Position numbers and translations under genes: made by a program
Assembly: GCA_902614235.1 (NCBI GenBank)
Contig: CACMKG010000004.1
Coordinates: 53,812-117,811, forward strand
Direction: 5' to 3'
Length of the DNA: 64,000 nucleotides
DNA from: an uncultured SAR86 cluster bacterium
Lineage (GTDB): Bacteria > Pseudomonadota > Gammaproteobacteria > Magnimaribacterales > AG-339-G14
Notes under the pieces: generated by a model
What the model was told of the DNA's origin: nothing
The model's input: only the letters and a program-made list of their open reading frames with translations
Database searches by the model: none
Part shown: positions 6,198 through 14,390 of the stretch, in pieces
Layout of the letters: every line of letters begins with the position of its first letter
Position numbering within the stretch: the stretch's first letter is position 1

Positions 6198-6587
6198 ATG
6201 AAATCAATTATTATAATTTTATTTTTAATGTTATCTATCAATACTTTTGCGGAGAAAGTTTATTTTATAAATATAAAAGATGGAGACGTTTTGAAATCAC
6301 CGTTTCTTGTTCAATTTGGATTGTCAGGCAAAGGCGTTGCGCCTGCGGGGGTTGATATAGAAAATACCGGTCACCATCATCTTTTAATAAACGTTGATGA
6401 AATAGATTATTCTTTGCCAATCCCATCTTCTAAGCAACATCTTCATTTTGGCTTAGGTCAAACTGAAACAAATCTTGATCTTGCAGAAGGGGAATATCAG
6501 TTGCAGTTAATTTTGGGAAATAAATACCATATACCTCATCAGCCACCTTTAGAATCAAAAAAAATTAAAGTTACAGTGATCCCATAA
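6198..6587 (+). CDS. DUF4399 domain protein, exported
   Basis: This 129-residue protein has a signal peptide ending near TFA-EK (residue 19). The mature part contains GVAPAGVDIENTGHHHLLI and KQHLHFGLGQTE, ending in a KIKVTV strand, which fits the DUF4399 family. The clustered histidines (HHH, HLHFG) suggest metal binding in the periplasm, but no activity is established for the family. It precedes the cupin gene by 48 bases on the same strand. Confidence 0.85.
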   Translation: MKSIIIILFLMLSINTFAEKVYFINIKDGDVLKSPFLVQFGLSGKGVAPAGVDIENTGHHHLLINVDEIDYSLPIPSSKQHLHFGLGQTETNLDLAEGEYQLQLILGNKYHIPHQPPLESKKIKVTVIP

Positions 6588-6635
6588 GTGAAAATAATTT
6601 GGTATCCTAAATAATAAAAAAAAGGAGTTATAAAT

Positions 6636-7091
6636 ATGTTAGATGTAAATAGTTTTGACGAATCGAAGATTGATTGGAAGCCGCTGCCTGGACCTGACGG
6701 AGAGCCAGCTGATCATATCTTGATGTCGATATTAAATGTTGATGAAAAAGCTAAAATAGTCGATGTTTTATTTAAGTTTTCAGCCAATGAAAAGATTCTG
6801 ATGCACAGACATACATCAAACTATAGTACTTTCACTGTTAAAGGAGAGTTGAAAACTTATCTTCCCAATGGAGAATTAAAAGATGTCAGACCTGCGGGAG
6901 TATTTAAAGCCGGTGAACCGGGGGAAGCTCACACAGAAGGCGGTGGAGATGAAGATGTAGTGGTTTATTTCAGCTTAAGACCGTATTCGGCCACAGATCC
7001 TATATATGAAATTCTGGACGAAAACTTAGAAGTTCTTCAAGCTATGAATTTTGAAGATTTGAAGGGTCTGAATGAGGAATACTCTTCTTAA
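6636..7091 (+). CDS. cupin-fold protein
   Basis: This 151-residue cytoplasmic protein has cupin motif 1 as MHRHTSNYSTFTVKGEL (around residues 55-71) and motif 2 as a PGEAHTEGGGDEDVVVYF segment near 105-122. The histidines and glutamate are placed as in metal-binding cupins such as acetylacetone-dioxygenase-like proteins. The start follows AAGGAG with a suitable spacing. The substrate is unknown. It lies upstream of the MerC-like gene and the Rieske oxygenase. Confidence 0.7.
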   Translation: MLDVNSFDESKIDWKPLPGPDGEPADHILMSILNVDEKAKIVDVLFKFSANEKILMHRHTSNYSTFTVKGELKTYLPNGELKDVRPAGVFKAGEPGEAHTEGGGDEDVVVYFSLRPYSATDPIYEILDENLEVLQAMNFEDLKGLNEEYSS

Positions 7092-7134
7092 GTCTCATAG
7101 TCAAAAGTTGTGTCCTAATAAGTATTAATTTAAA

Positions 7135-7164
7135 GTGTCTCTTCCTTGAGGAGAGAAGAAACAC
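7135..7164 (+). promoter_or_regulatory. hairpin that could mask the merC-like ribosome-binding site
   Basis: GTGTCTCTTCC (7135-7145) can pair with GGAGAGAAGAAACAC (7150-7164) across a TTGA loop with bulges. The right arm contains the GGAGAG ribosome-binding site and abuts the ATG at 7165. Such a fold could limit translation. It could also be chance in a purine-rich leader. Confidence 0.3.
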
Positions 7165-7563
7165 ATGAAAAACACTCAGTTAATTTCAGATAGGCTCGCT
7201 ATGACATTATCTATAGCTTGTATAGTGCATTGCCTATTTGTGCCGGCTTTCTTGATTTCATCTGTTGCTATATTTTCTATACAGTTTTCCAATGAAATTC
7301 TTCATTATTCTCTGCTTTTTATGGCCGCACCAATTAGTCTTTACGCTCTTTATCTGGGTAAAAAAAATCACAAAAGTAATTCCTTTTTCCCGGTTGGGCT
7401 TTTTGGGTTGGCGGTTCTTTTTTTCGCCTTGTTTAATGAAGGAGAGTATTTAGGCTTTCCATTAGAAACGGTATTCACACTAATTGGTTCAGCTTTCTTA
7501 ATATTTGCCCACTATAAAAATTATCAAACTTGCCAAAATTCTGACTGCGATTGTCATGAATAA
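7165..7563 (+). CDS. MerC-like membrane protein
   Basis: This 132-residue protein has four hydrophobic segments and an N-terminal SIACIVHCLFVP helix carrying the Cys-x3-Cys-like pair typical of MerC-family proteins. MerC proteins move mercuric ion across the inner membrane, but chromosomal homologues without a mer operon often have no tested role. The tail CQNSDCDCHE adds soft-metal ligands. No other mer gene is nearby, so metal transport is only a family-based inference. Confidence 0.75.
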   Translation: MKNTQLISDRLAMTLSIACIVHCLFVPAFLISSVAIFSIQFSNEILHYSLLFMAAPISLYALYLGKKNHKSNSFFPVGLFGLAVLFFALFNEGEYLGFPLETVFTLIGSAFLIFAHYKNYQTCQNSDCDCHE

Positions 7564-7613
7564 TTTCTTAATTTTAACTTGGAAAAATAGAAAAAAAAAT
7601 TTAATATTTTCAT

Positions 7614-8813
7614 ATGTTAAAGGAAGAACAAAACAGACTGCTCAAAGGTTTGATCAGCCATTTAGACGCTAATACAAATGTTGATGCAGGTGGGATAGTT
7701 AAAACACCGGCCGATACCTATACTTGTGAAGAAAGATTTGATTTAGAGTGGAAAACCTTTTTTAAAGATTATCCTCAAATTGTTGGCATGTCAGGAGATT
7801 TGGCTGAACCTAATAGTTTCGTTACGATCGAAGATTTTGGCTCATCAATAATTGCTGCACGAGATCCCCAAGGAAAGTTTCGGGCGTATGCAAATGTCTG
7901 TTCTCATCGAGGTGCTGAAATTGAACAAGAAAAAAAAGGTGTAAAGTCTAAATTTTCGTGTCCTTTCCATGGATGGACTTTTAATAACGAAGGAGATTTA
8001 GTTGGTTATCCGAAAAGCGACCAATTTGGAAAAATAGATAAAGACTGTTATGGACTGACTGAATTACCAAGTCTAGAAAAGTACGGTTTCTTATGGGTGC
8101 ATCCAAATTCAAGCGGAGAAATTAATTTAGATGAATTATTAGGCGATAAGTTGAACGAAGAATTTGCTGCGTGGGATTTTGATAAGTTAGTTCTTTCTCA
8201 TGAAGATGAATATCAAACTGACATGAATTGGAAGTTAGCTATAGATACTTTTGGAGAAACTTACCACTTTTCTGTTTTGCACAAAGACTCTCTCTTTCAA
8301 GCTTTTCATGGTAATTGTCAAATGTTTGATAGTTTTAAAAGGAACGGAAGATTAATTTTGTGCAAAAGGGATATCGATGCAATGAGAGAAATGCCTGAAG
8401 AAGATTGGAAAATCTGTACAGGAACGTTGCCAGTTTATTATTTATTTCCAAATATAATCTTTATGCCAACTCCAGAAGGAGCTTTTTTGGTTAAAGAGTA
8501 TCCTTTAGAAGATTCACCTCACAAAAGTGTTTCAAAGATTTCGTTCTATTTTTATCCAGAAGCACTAGCAGCTGCCAAAAAAATGGGAGTATCTCCAGAA
8601 ACTGGTCAAAATCCTCTCGAAGAACTCTATACTGCATTTGGTAATGTTATTAGAGACGAGGATTATGTAGCAGCTGCCTCATCTCATAAGGGGCTAAATT
8701 CTGGCAACCTTGAATTTCTTACTTTTGGCAGAAATGAGCCTGCTCTTCATCATTATCACAACACCTATAGAGAAGCATTAGGCCTGCAAAAACTACCTCT
8801 TATAAAATCTTAA
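7614..8813 (+). CDS. Rieske non-heme iron oxygenase, alpha-subunit type
   Basis: This 399-residue protein has a Rieske [2Fe-2S] site C96-x-H98 and C116-x2-H119 (CSHRG ... CPFHGW). The mononuclear iron site follows in DTFGETYHFSVLH with D211, E215, H218 and H223. This is the layout of ring-hydroxylating dioxygenase alpha subunits and related demethylases. A dedicated reductase or ferredoxin is not visible nearby. A glutathione transferase starts 4 bases after its stop, suggesting a two-gene unit acting on an aromatic or hydrophobic substrate, which cannot be named. Confidence 0.92.
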   Translation: MLKEEQNRLLKGLISHLDANTNVDAGGIVKTPADTYTCEERFDLEWKTFFKDYPQIVGMSGDLAEPNSFVTIEDFGSSIIAARDPQGKFRAYANVCSHRGAEIEQEKKGVKSKFSCPFHGWTFNNEGDLVGYPKSDQFGKIDKDCYGLTELPSLEKYGFLWVHPNSSGEINLDELLGDKLNEEFAAWDFDKLVLSHEDEYQTDMNWKLAIDTFGETYHFSVLHKDSLFQAFHGNCQMFDSFKRNGRLILCKRDIDAMREMPEEDWKICTGTLPVYYLFPNIIFMPTPEGAFLVKEYPLEDSPHKSVSKISFYFYPEALAAAKKMGVSPETGQNPLEELYTAFGNVIRDEDYVAAASSHKGLNSGNLEFLTFGRNEPALHHYHNTYREALGLQKLPLIKS

Positions 8814-8817
8814 TAAA

Positions 8818-9552
8818 ATGATAGATCTTTATTATGCTCCAACACCCAATGGTTGGAAAATTTCTATCATGCTTGAAGAATGCGAGATGGATTACAACGT
8901 AATTTACGTCAATTTAGGCAAAGGCGATCAATTTAAACCAGAATTTTTAAAAATTAGTCCAAACAACAGAATGCCGGCGATTGTTGATCATAAAAATGTA
9001 ATCGATGGGCAGCCAATGAGCGTGTTTGAATCTGGTGCAATACTAATGTATCTGGCGGAAAAGGCAGAAAATTTTTTTCCTCAGCAATCTCCTGATAGAG
9101 AAAGGGTTTTAGAATGGTTATTTTGGCAAGTTGGAGGATTAGGCCCAATGGCTGGTCAAGTAAGTCATTTTGTTAACTATGCTCCGAATTTCCCTGGTGA
9201 TCACTCATATTCCGAAACTAGGTACAAAAACGAATACGATCGCTTGTTAGGTGTAATGGATAAAGTTTTGAATGAAAGAGAATTTTTAGCTGGAGATTAT
9301 TCAATTGCAGATATAGCGTCTTTTCCATGGGTAACCGCCTATAAAAGGTACGAAGTAGATCTAGACTCCTTTGCAAATGTAAGACGATGGTTTGACGCTA
9401 TAAAAGTCAGACCTGCGGTAAGAAGAGGCATGGATGTTGGAAAAGAAGCAAGAAATTTTGGTGAAGGAATTTCCAAAGCAAGTCTTAAAACTATGTTCCA
9501 ACAAGATGCCAAAAGTATTTCTGAAATGGCAAAGGCAAAAGAAAAAAATTAA
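8818..9552 (+). CDS. glutathione S-transferase, YfcG/YghU (Nu) type
   Basis: This 244-residue protein has an N-terminal thioredoxin fold with TPNGWKISIMLEE and a cis-proline loop (NNRMPAIVDH), then FESGAILMYLAEK. The helical domain includes EWLFWQVGGLGPMAGQVSHF, characteristic of the bacterial Nu-class disulfide-bond oxidoreductases YfcG and YghU. These use glutathione to reduce disulfides or peroxides. It follows the Rieske oxygenase by 4 bases and is probably co-translated with it. It converges with the isomerase gene at 9557. Confidence 0.9.
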   Translation: MIDLYYAPTPNGWKISIMLEECEMDYNVIYVNLGKGDQFKPEFLKISPNNRMPAIVDHKNVIDGQPMSVFESGAILMYLAEKAENFFPQQSPDRERVLEWLFWQVGGLGPMAGQVSHFVNYAPNFPGDHSYSETRYKNEYDRLLGVMDKVLNEREFLAGDYSIADIASFPWVTAYKRYEVDLDSFANVRRWFDAIKVRPAVRRGMDVGKEARNFGEGISKASLKTMFQQDAKSISEMAKAKEKN

Positions 9553-9556
9553 ATTT

Positions 9557-10156
9557 CTAGAGTAAGTTTTCTATTAATTGAAGCCTATCGTTACCAAAAT
9601 ACATATCTTTATCATTGATAAAGAATGTTGGTGAACCGAAGCCACCTCTTTCCATAAGTTCTTGAGTGTTTTTCACAAGTCTATTTTTTGTATCAGGCAG
9701 ATTAATAAACTCAATATAATTCTTTGAATCTACGCCTAAGGCATCAACAATTTTTGCTAAACAATCTTCACTTGATATATCAATTCCGTCAGTCCAATAA
9801 GCTTTAAAAATAGATTCAAGATAAGACTCTATTTCAATTTGTTCATCTAAAAAATAAAAGGCGCCTCTCATAGCTCTTACGCTATTAATCGGGAAAATTT
9901 TTGGCCAATTTATTTCAATATCTCTTAATTTAGTCCAATCATTCATATCTTTTTGAGAGTATTCTAATTTTTCTTTCACTGGGTTTTTTCTACTTTCGTA
10001 AACGCTCGGATTGATCGAATTAAAAATACCACCCACTAAAATGGGCTTCCATATAATGTCAAAATTTTTATTTTTTTTTAAATTTAAAATTCCTTTGAAT
10101 GAAAGATAAGTCCAAGGACTGCTGCAGTCTAAAAAATATTCAATTTTTTTTGTCAT
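9557..10156 (-). CDS. 2-hydroxychromene-2-carboxylate isomerase family (DsbA fold)
   Basis: This 199-residue protein begins KIEYFLDCSSPWTYLSFKG with the Ser/Cys site of the family. It continues with WKPILVGGIF, a PINSVRAMRGA helix, and RGGFGSPTFFIND with the cis-proline. In naphthalene degradation such enzymes (NahD) isomerise hydroxychromene carboxylate using glutathione. Many relatives have other substrates. It lies 9 bases after the VOC gene on the same strand, and faces the glutathione transferase and the Rieske oxygenase. Confidence 0.88.
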   Translation of the reverse strand: MTKKIEYFLDCSSPWTYLSFKGILNLKKNKNFDIIWKPILVGGIFNSINPSVYESRKNPVKEKLEYSQKDMNDWTKLRDIEINWPKIFPINSVRAMRGAFYFLDEQIEIESYLESIFKAYWTDGIDISSEDCLAKIVDALGVDSKNYIEFINLPDTKNRLVKNTQELMERGGFGSPTFFINDKDMYFGNDRLQLIENLL

Positions 10157-10165
10157 CTGCTTGAT

Positions 10166-10912
10166 TTACTCCAGAATAATCTTAACTCCACCTAATAAGA
10201 TTTCTTCGTCTTTAAAAATCTTCATTGATTTCGCATTTTTTATGATTTGATCTTTATTCAGTGCCTTAATTTTGAAAGCACTGATCCCATCTCCTCTTCC
10301 ATCAATGCTTTCTACAAAGTTTATAGTTGATTCTTCTAATTGAATTTTCAATTCATTTTGGGCTCTTTTTATTCCAAGAGCTTTTTCCCACTGCATGCAT
10401 AATTGTTCAGGATCATCAGATTGCATGACAACACCTGACAGCACATCAACAAGATTTTTGTTTATGTCTTTTGCCCAATTTGTACCAGCCCAGAGCCAAG
10501 CATTTTTAGGATTCATATGATCTATCGATAAAATTGCTCCACCAACCTGTTTCGGGTGAAGATGAATTGTTCGGGCATTTATTTCTTCTTCGCTTCTATT
10601 ACCATGCCAGACAATTTCAATCCCAGATGACTCAACTCTCTTTTGTTCACTTTCAAAGTCATCGACATCTACGATGACCATGTAGCCACCATCTCCGTTT
10701 CTTTTTTCCAAAAACCTTTCAGCAGTAGTATTTTCTTGCACCGGCATGACAATTTCAAAGAAGGTATCTCCAAGTGGAATCAACACATTTTCAAGGCCAA
10801 AATTAATTAATCCTGCATCATGATAAGTCTCTTTAAGATCAAGAAGGGTGCAAATTTCTTTCGCCAACCTGTCTCTTTCTCGAGATACAAATACTAACTG
10901 TCTTAATCTCAT
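10166..10912 (-). CDS. VOC (glyoxalase-like) family protein
   Basis: This 248-residue protein contains two beta-alpha-beta modules. The first is LRQLVFVSRERDRLAKEI with LGDTFFEIVMPV; the second runs from about residue 140. The VOC superfamily includes extradiol dioxygenases, glyoxalases and epimerases. Histidines in TIHLHPKQVGGAILSIDH could bind metal. It is transcribed with the isomerase gene downstream and is divergent from the crotonase at 10953. No specific substrate can be assigned. Confidence 0.75.
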   Translation of the reverse strand: MRLRQLVFVSRERDRLAKEICTLLDLKETYHDAGLINFGLENVLIPLGDTFFEIVMPVQENTTAERFLEKRNGDGGYMVIVDVDDFESEQKRVESSGIEIVWHGNRSEEEINARTIHLHPKQVGGAILSIDHMNPKNAWLWAGTNWAKDINKNLVDVLSGVVMQSDDPEQLCMQWEKALGIKRAQNELKIQLEESTINFVESIDGRGDGISAFKIKALNKDQIIKNAKSMKIFKDEEILLGGVKIILE

Positions 10913-10952
10913 AATATTTGTAGAATAACAAATAAAAACTAGAGAGGAAATT

Positions 10953-11774
10953 ATGAGAGAGTTAGATACGGGAACAGATCACTTACTTGCCAAAGTTGAA
11001 AACGGTGTTGGCTATTTAATTATGAATAGGCCAGAAGCGCGAAATGCAATGTCGGCTGAGATGAATGAAGCAATGCAAAAAAATATAGCTGATTTCGAAC
11101 TAAATAATGAAGTGCGTTGCATAGTGCTCACCGGTGCAGGAAATGCTTTTTGCGCTGGAGGAGATGTCAAAGGAATGTCTTCAAGAAATTCTGAGGGTAG
11201 GGGAGATATGACTATTGATAAAGCAATTCACCAACAAAGAGATCACCAAAGAGGTACGTCTGGCAAACTATTTAAAATGCCAAAACCTACAATAGCCTCT
11301 CTGCCTGGGGCAGCAGCAGGAGCAGGCTTGTCTTATGCTTTGTCTTGCGACCTGCGTATCATGTCATCAGCCGCGTTTATGACAACGGCTTTTGCAAAAG
11401 TAGGTTTTTCAGGAGATTACGGCGGGACTTATTTTATGTCTCAGCTGATTGGTTCTGCAAAAGCAAGAGAATTGTATTTTCTATCAGACCGAGTTTCTGC
11501 CGAAGAAGCTTTGAGCTTGGGTCTTACTAATTGGGTCGTAGAACCTGACGATTTGGAGAATAAAACTAAAGAAATAGCAGAACAGTTAGCAGCTGGACCA
11601 TCTGTTGCTTATAGATATATGAAAGAAAACTTGAATCGTGCTATGAGCGGAGAGGTGGATGATTGTTTGGATTTAGAAGCAACGCATCACGTACATTGTG
11701 GCGAAACGCTAGATCACAAAAATGCCGTCAAAGCATTTATAGAAAAGAAAAGTCCAGAATTTCAAGGGAAGTAA
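10953..11774 (+). CDS. enoyl-CoA hydratase/isomerase family protein
   Basis: This 273-residue crotonase has RPEARNAMS, GNAFCAGGDVKGM (the CoA oxyanion region), GAAAGAGLSYALSCDLRI and KVGFSGDYGGTYFM. The first hydratase glutamate is absent, while an Asp in FSGDYGG is kept. That pattern is nearer to isomerases such as PaaG than to classical hydratases. GAGAGGAAA precedes the ATG. It heads a run with the ABM-domain and methyltransferase genes and may act on CoA esters from the nearby ring-cleavage-type enzymes, which is an inference from neighbourhood. Confidence 0.9.
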   Translation: MRELDTGTDHLLAKVENGVGYLIMNRPEARNAMSAEMNEAMQKNIADFELNNEVRCIVLTGAGNAFCAGGDVKGMSSRNSEGRGDMTIDKAIHQQRDHQRGTSGKLFKMPKPTIASLPGAAAGAGLSYALSCDLRIMSSAAFMTTAFAKVGFSGDYGGTYFMSQLIGSAKARELYFLSDRVSAEEALSLGLTNWVVEPDDLENKTKEIAEQLAAGPSVAYRYMKENLNRAMSGEVDDCLDLEATHHVHCGETLDHKNAVKAFIEKKSPEFQGK

Positions 11775-11798
11775 TTTTAACCAACTTAGGAGACACAT

Positions 11799-12101
11799 AT
11801 GTTTTTGGCCATGAATAGATTCAAAATCGTCAAAGGACGTGAAGAAGATTTTGAAAGAATTTGGAGAGAAAGAGATACTCATTTGCAAGGTGTAGACGGC
11901 TTTAAAGAATTTAATTTAATGAAAGGCAATACCGAGGAAGATTATTCGCTTTATGCTTCTCACAGTATTTGGGAGTCTAGAGAACATTTTCTCAACTGGA
12001 CTAAGTCGGAAGCTTTTCGTCTGGCTCACAAAAATGCTGGCCAACACGCTGAAATTTATATCGGCCCGCCACAATTAGAAACTTTTGAACAAGCATTATG
12101 A
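11799..12101 (+). CDS. antibiotic-biosynthesis-monooxygenase (ABM) domain protein
   Basis: This is a 100-residue dimeric alpha/beta-barrel type protein: NRFKIVKGREEDFERIWRE, HLQGVDGFKEFNLMKG and IWESREHFLNWTKSEAFR are typical of the ABM/IsdG/HmoB group. Relatives include haem-degrading enzymes and quinone-forming monooxygenases. The haem-type histidine and asparagine are not clear here. TTAGGAGACACAT supplies a good ribosome-binding site. Its stop overlaps the next ATG by 4 bases (ATGA). Confidence 0.8.
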   Translation: MFLAMNRFKIVKGREEDFERIWRERDTHLQGVDGFKEFNLMKGNTEEDYSLYASHSIWESREHFLNWTKSEAFRLAHKNAGQHAEIYIGPPQLETFEQAL

Positions 12102-12880
12102 TTAAAAAAATATTTATTGTTATTTTTTTGCTGGCCGGGTTTTTTCTCTCAGCAGATCCTTTGCGTGATGCAGTTGAAAACTCAGATAGAACAGCAAAAA
12201 ACGTGAGTAGAGATGTATACAGAAACCCTTATGAAACCATATCTTTTTTCAAGATAGAACCGGATATGAAAGTTATCGAATTGTCTCCTGGGGGCGGTTG
12301 GTATACAGAAATTCTTGCGAATTACTTAAATGATTCTGGATTGTTAATTGCTGCGCATTTTAATCCAAAAATAGAAAATAATTATTTGAAAAGAAGTCGA
12401 GCTAATTACGAGCTAATGTTAAGCAATAATGAAGCCTTTAATAAAGTTAAATTAGTTGATCTTGATTCTACTTTAGCTCCTGCAAGTTCAGTAGATGCAG
12501 TCTTAACTTTTAGGAATCTTCATAATTGGTTGGGACCCACAATGGATGAAATCTTTACAAATAGTTTTAACGCCTTAAAACCAGGTGGCTTATTTGGAGT
12601 AGTGGAACATCGAGCAAAACCGAAGACATCATTTAACAAAATGAAAAAAACTGGATACGTTACCGAAGCCTATGCGATCCAAGCGGCTGAAAAAACTGGG
12701 TTCATTTTGGTCGATAAATCCGATATCAACTCGAACTTTAAGGACACAACCGACCATCCCAAAGGAGTTTGGACTTTGCCCCCAAGTTTGAGATTAAAAG
12801 ATTTAGATAAATCTAAATATTTAGAGATTGGAGAAAGCGATAGGATGACTTTGTTGTTCATGAAACCTGAAAATTCTTGA
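12098..12880 (+). CDS. exported predicted SAM methyltransferase (COG4798 type)
   Basis: This 260-residue protein has a signal peptide (residues 1-18, ending FFLSADP), followed by a Rossmann-type methyltransferase. Motif I is ELSPGGGWYTEIL, with an acidic VKLVDLDS strand and VDAVLTFRNLHNW. Export is unusual for a SAM enzyme but is a feature of this predicted family, whose substrate is unknown. Start and stop overlap the ABM gene. It converges with the photolyase gene with a 14-base gap. Confidence 0.82.
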   Translation: MIKKIFIVIFLLAGFFLSADPLRDAVENSDRTAKNVSRDVYRNPYETISFFKIEPDMKVIELSPGGGWYTEILANYLNDSGLLIAAHFNPKIENNYLKRSRANYELMLSNNEAFNKVKLVDLDSTLAPASSVDAVLTFRNLHNWLGPTMDEIFTNSFNALKPGGLFGVVEHRAKPKTSFNKMKKTGYVTEAYAIQAAEKTGFILVDKSDINSNFKDTTDHPKGVWTLPPSLRLKDLDKSKYLEIGESDRMTLLFMKPENS

Positions 12881-12894
12881 AATTTTAAGATACT

Positions 12895-14310
12895 TTAGGC
12901 TCTTCTTTTCATGCGACTTCCATGTTTCAAATAAACATCTTTAGCAATCTTCTTGAAATTTTTATTAGCCCTCATTGACCATATGGTTTCTCTGGCTTTT
13001 TTCGCGCTATCTTTTGGATCACAAATAATTTCTTTATAGGTTTCTGCAAGCTCTGCATTGTGAATGCTATTTGCAGAAAATTCTCTCAATTGAGGAAGCT
13101 GGCTTTTAATCCATGATGCATCCGGATCTTGATCCTTGCTTTGTTTTATAACCGAATAAATTCTAGGTAGATTGATACCAGTAACACCGCTTTGCATTTG
13201 AACCTGACAGATATGTATCCCTGGCTCATAATCGACAAACAATTGTGCCAATAGTGGAGAAGTTTTTTGCCAAGGTTGCCACAAATTATAAGAAGCAAAG
13301 GACATAATCATTGCGCGCATTCTAAAATTAATCCATCCCTTTTTCTTAAGGAATTGCATACACGCATCAAGAAATGGAAAGCCAGTTTCTCCTTTTATCC
13401 ATTTTTCTATTATCTCGTTGTCTCCATCACCTCTCAGTTTGTCACACATAGGATGCATTGAAGAAAATTCCAATTCTGGTTCAGTTTCTAATTTCTGGAT
13501 GAAATGACAATGCCAATGAAGTCTTTTTTTAAAAGAGTACAAATCTTTTTTGAAAGATGAGTTAGGAATAGCTTCTAGCAAAGATTGATAAACTGTTTTC
13601 AGCGAAATGGAACCAAAAGCAATGTGAGTGGAAAGTCTAGAACATGCAAACTCAGCTTCTACCGGACTAGACATTTTAAAAGCGTAGCCATTTCCTCTTT
13701 CTTCTAAAAAAGAATGCATTAGCTCAAATGCTTTCGTTTCTCCCCCAATTTGCGATTCAGGCATTTGATCAATTAAAGTTATTTTGGAAGAGAACTCTTC
13801 AAAGCTATTTAATTTAATATCTTTAAGCCTCCAAGGAGCGGAAGCCTTCACTTCAGATAAAATGGGCTTGGTCATTATTTTTTGCCAATCGAACGACCAA
13901 GCATCGCGATTGAAATTTTTTGTTTGAATTCCAAAATTTTCGAAAATTTTTATTCTTTTTTGATCTGCATAGAAACGTTTAAAACCATTAGTCCTAGTTC
14001 GGTAATAGTCGATATCTGTAAAATGATTCATGTAAATTACAGAATTTGAAAAATTAATTTCAATCCAGTTTTTAAGCTCTTCGTAGTCTCCTTCAAAAAT
14101 ATGCAGAGGAATGTTTTTATTTTTTAAGTTATCTGAAACTTCTCTAAGACAATCCATAGCAAATTTAAGTTGAAAAGCAGATTTTCCATTGGCTTGCCAG
14201 TAGTTTTTGTCATAAACGAAAACGACCAAGGCTTCTTCGGCATTCGTGCCATGAAACAAAGCTGGATTGTCATGCATTCTCAAGTCACGATGCAGCAAAA
14301 TTATATTCAT
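12895..14310 (-). CDS. cryptochrome/photolyase family protein, divergent
   Basis: This 471-residue protein has the antenna-binding N-terminus (IILLHRDLRMHDNPALFHG) and the FAD-binding helical domain (KKRLHWHCHFIQKLE, GETGFPFLDACMQFL, GWINFRMRAMIMSF). In classical CPD photolyases the FAD-proximal loop has N-x-GGWQW; here it reads GIHICQVQMQSGVTG, so the substrate-side tryptophan is missing. This places it in a divergent clade, and DNA repair activity cannot be assumed. It suits a sunlit marine habitat. Its downstream neighbour is a separate dehydrogenase gene. Confidence 0.85.
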   Translation of the reverse strand: MNIILLHRDLRMHDNPALFHGTNAEEALVVFVYDKNYWQANGKSAFQLKFAMDCLREVSDNLKNKNIPLHIFEGDYEELKNWIEINFSNSVIYMNHFTDIDYYRTRTNGFKRFYADQKRIKIFENFGIQTKNFNRDAWSFDWQKIMTKPILSEVKASAPWRLKDIKLNSFEEFSSKITLIDQMPESQIGGETKAFELMHSFLEERGNGYAFKMSSPVEAEFACSRLSTHIAFGSISLKTVYQSLLEAIPNSSFKKDLYSFKKRLHWHCHFIQKLETEPELEFSSMHPMCDKLRGDGDNEIIEKWIKGETGFPFLDACMQFLKKKGWINFRMRAMIMSFASYNLWQPWQKTSPLLAQLFVDYEPGIHICQVQMQSGVTGINLPRIYSVIKQSKDQDPDASWIKSQLPQLREFSANSIHNAELAETYKEIICDPKDSAKKARETIWSMRANKNFKKIAKDVYLKHGSRMKRRA

Positions 14311-14390
14311 GCGAATAAGATTAACTTAGAACAATTGAAAAACAGCTAATATCTTTATAAGAATAATAAATAAAAACTTTTAAGAAACTT

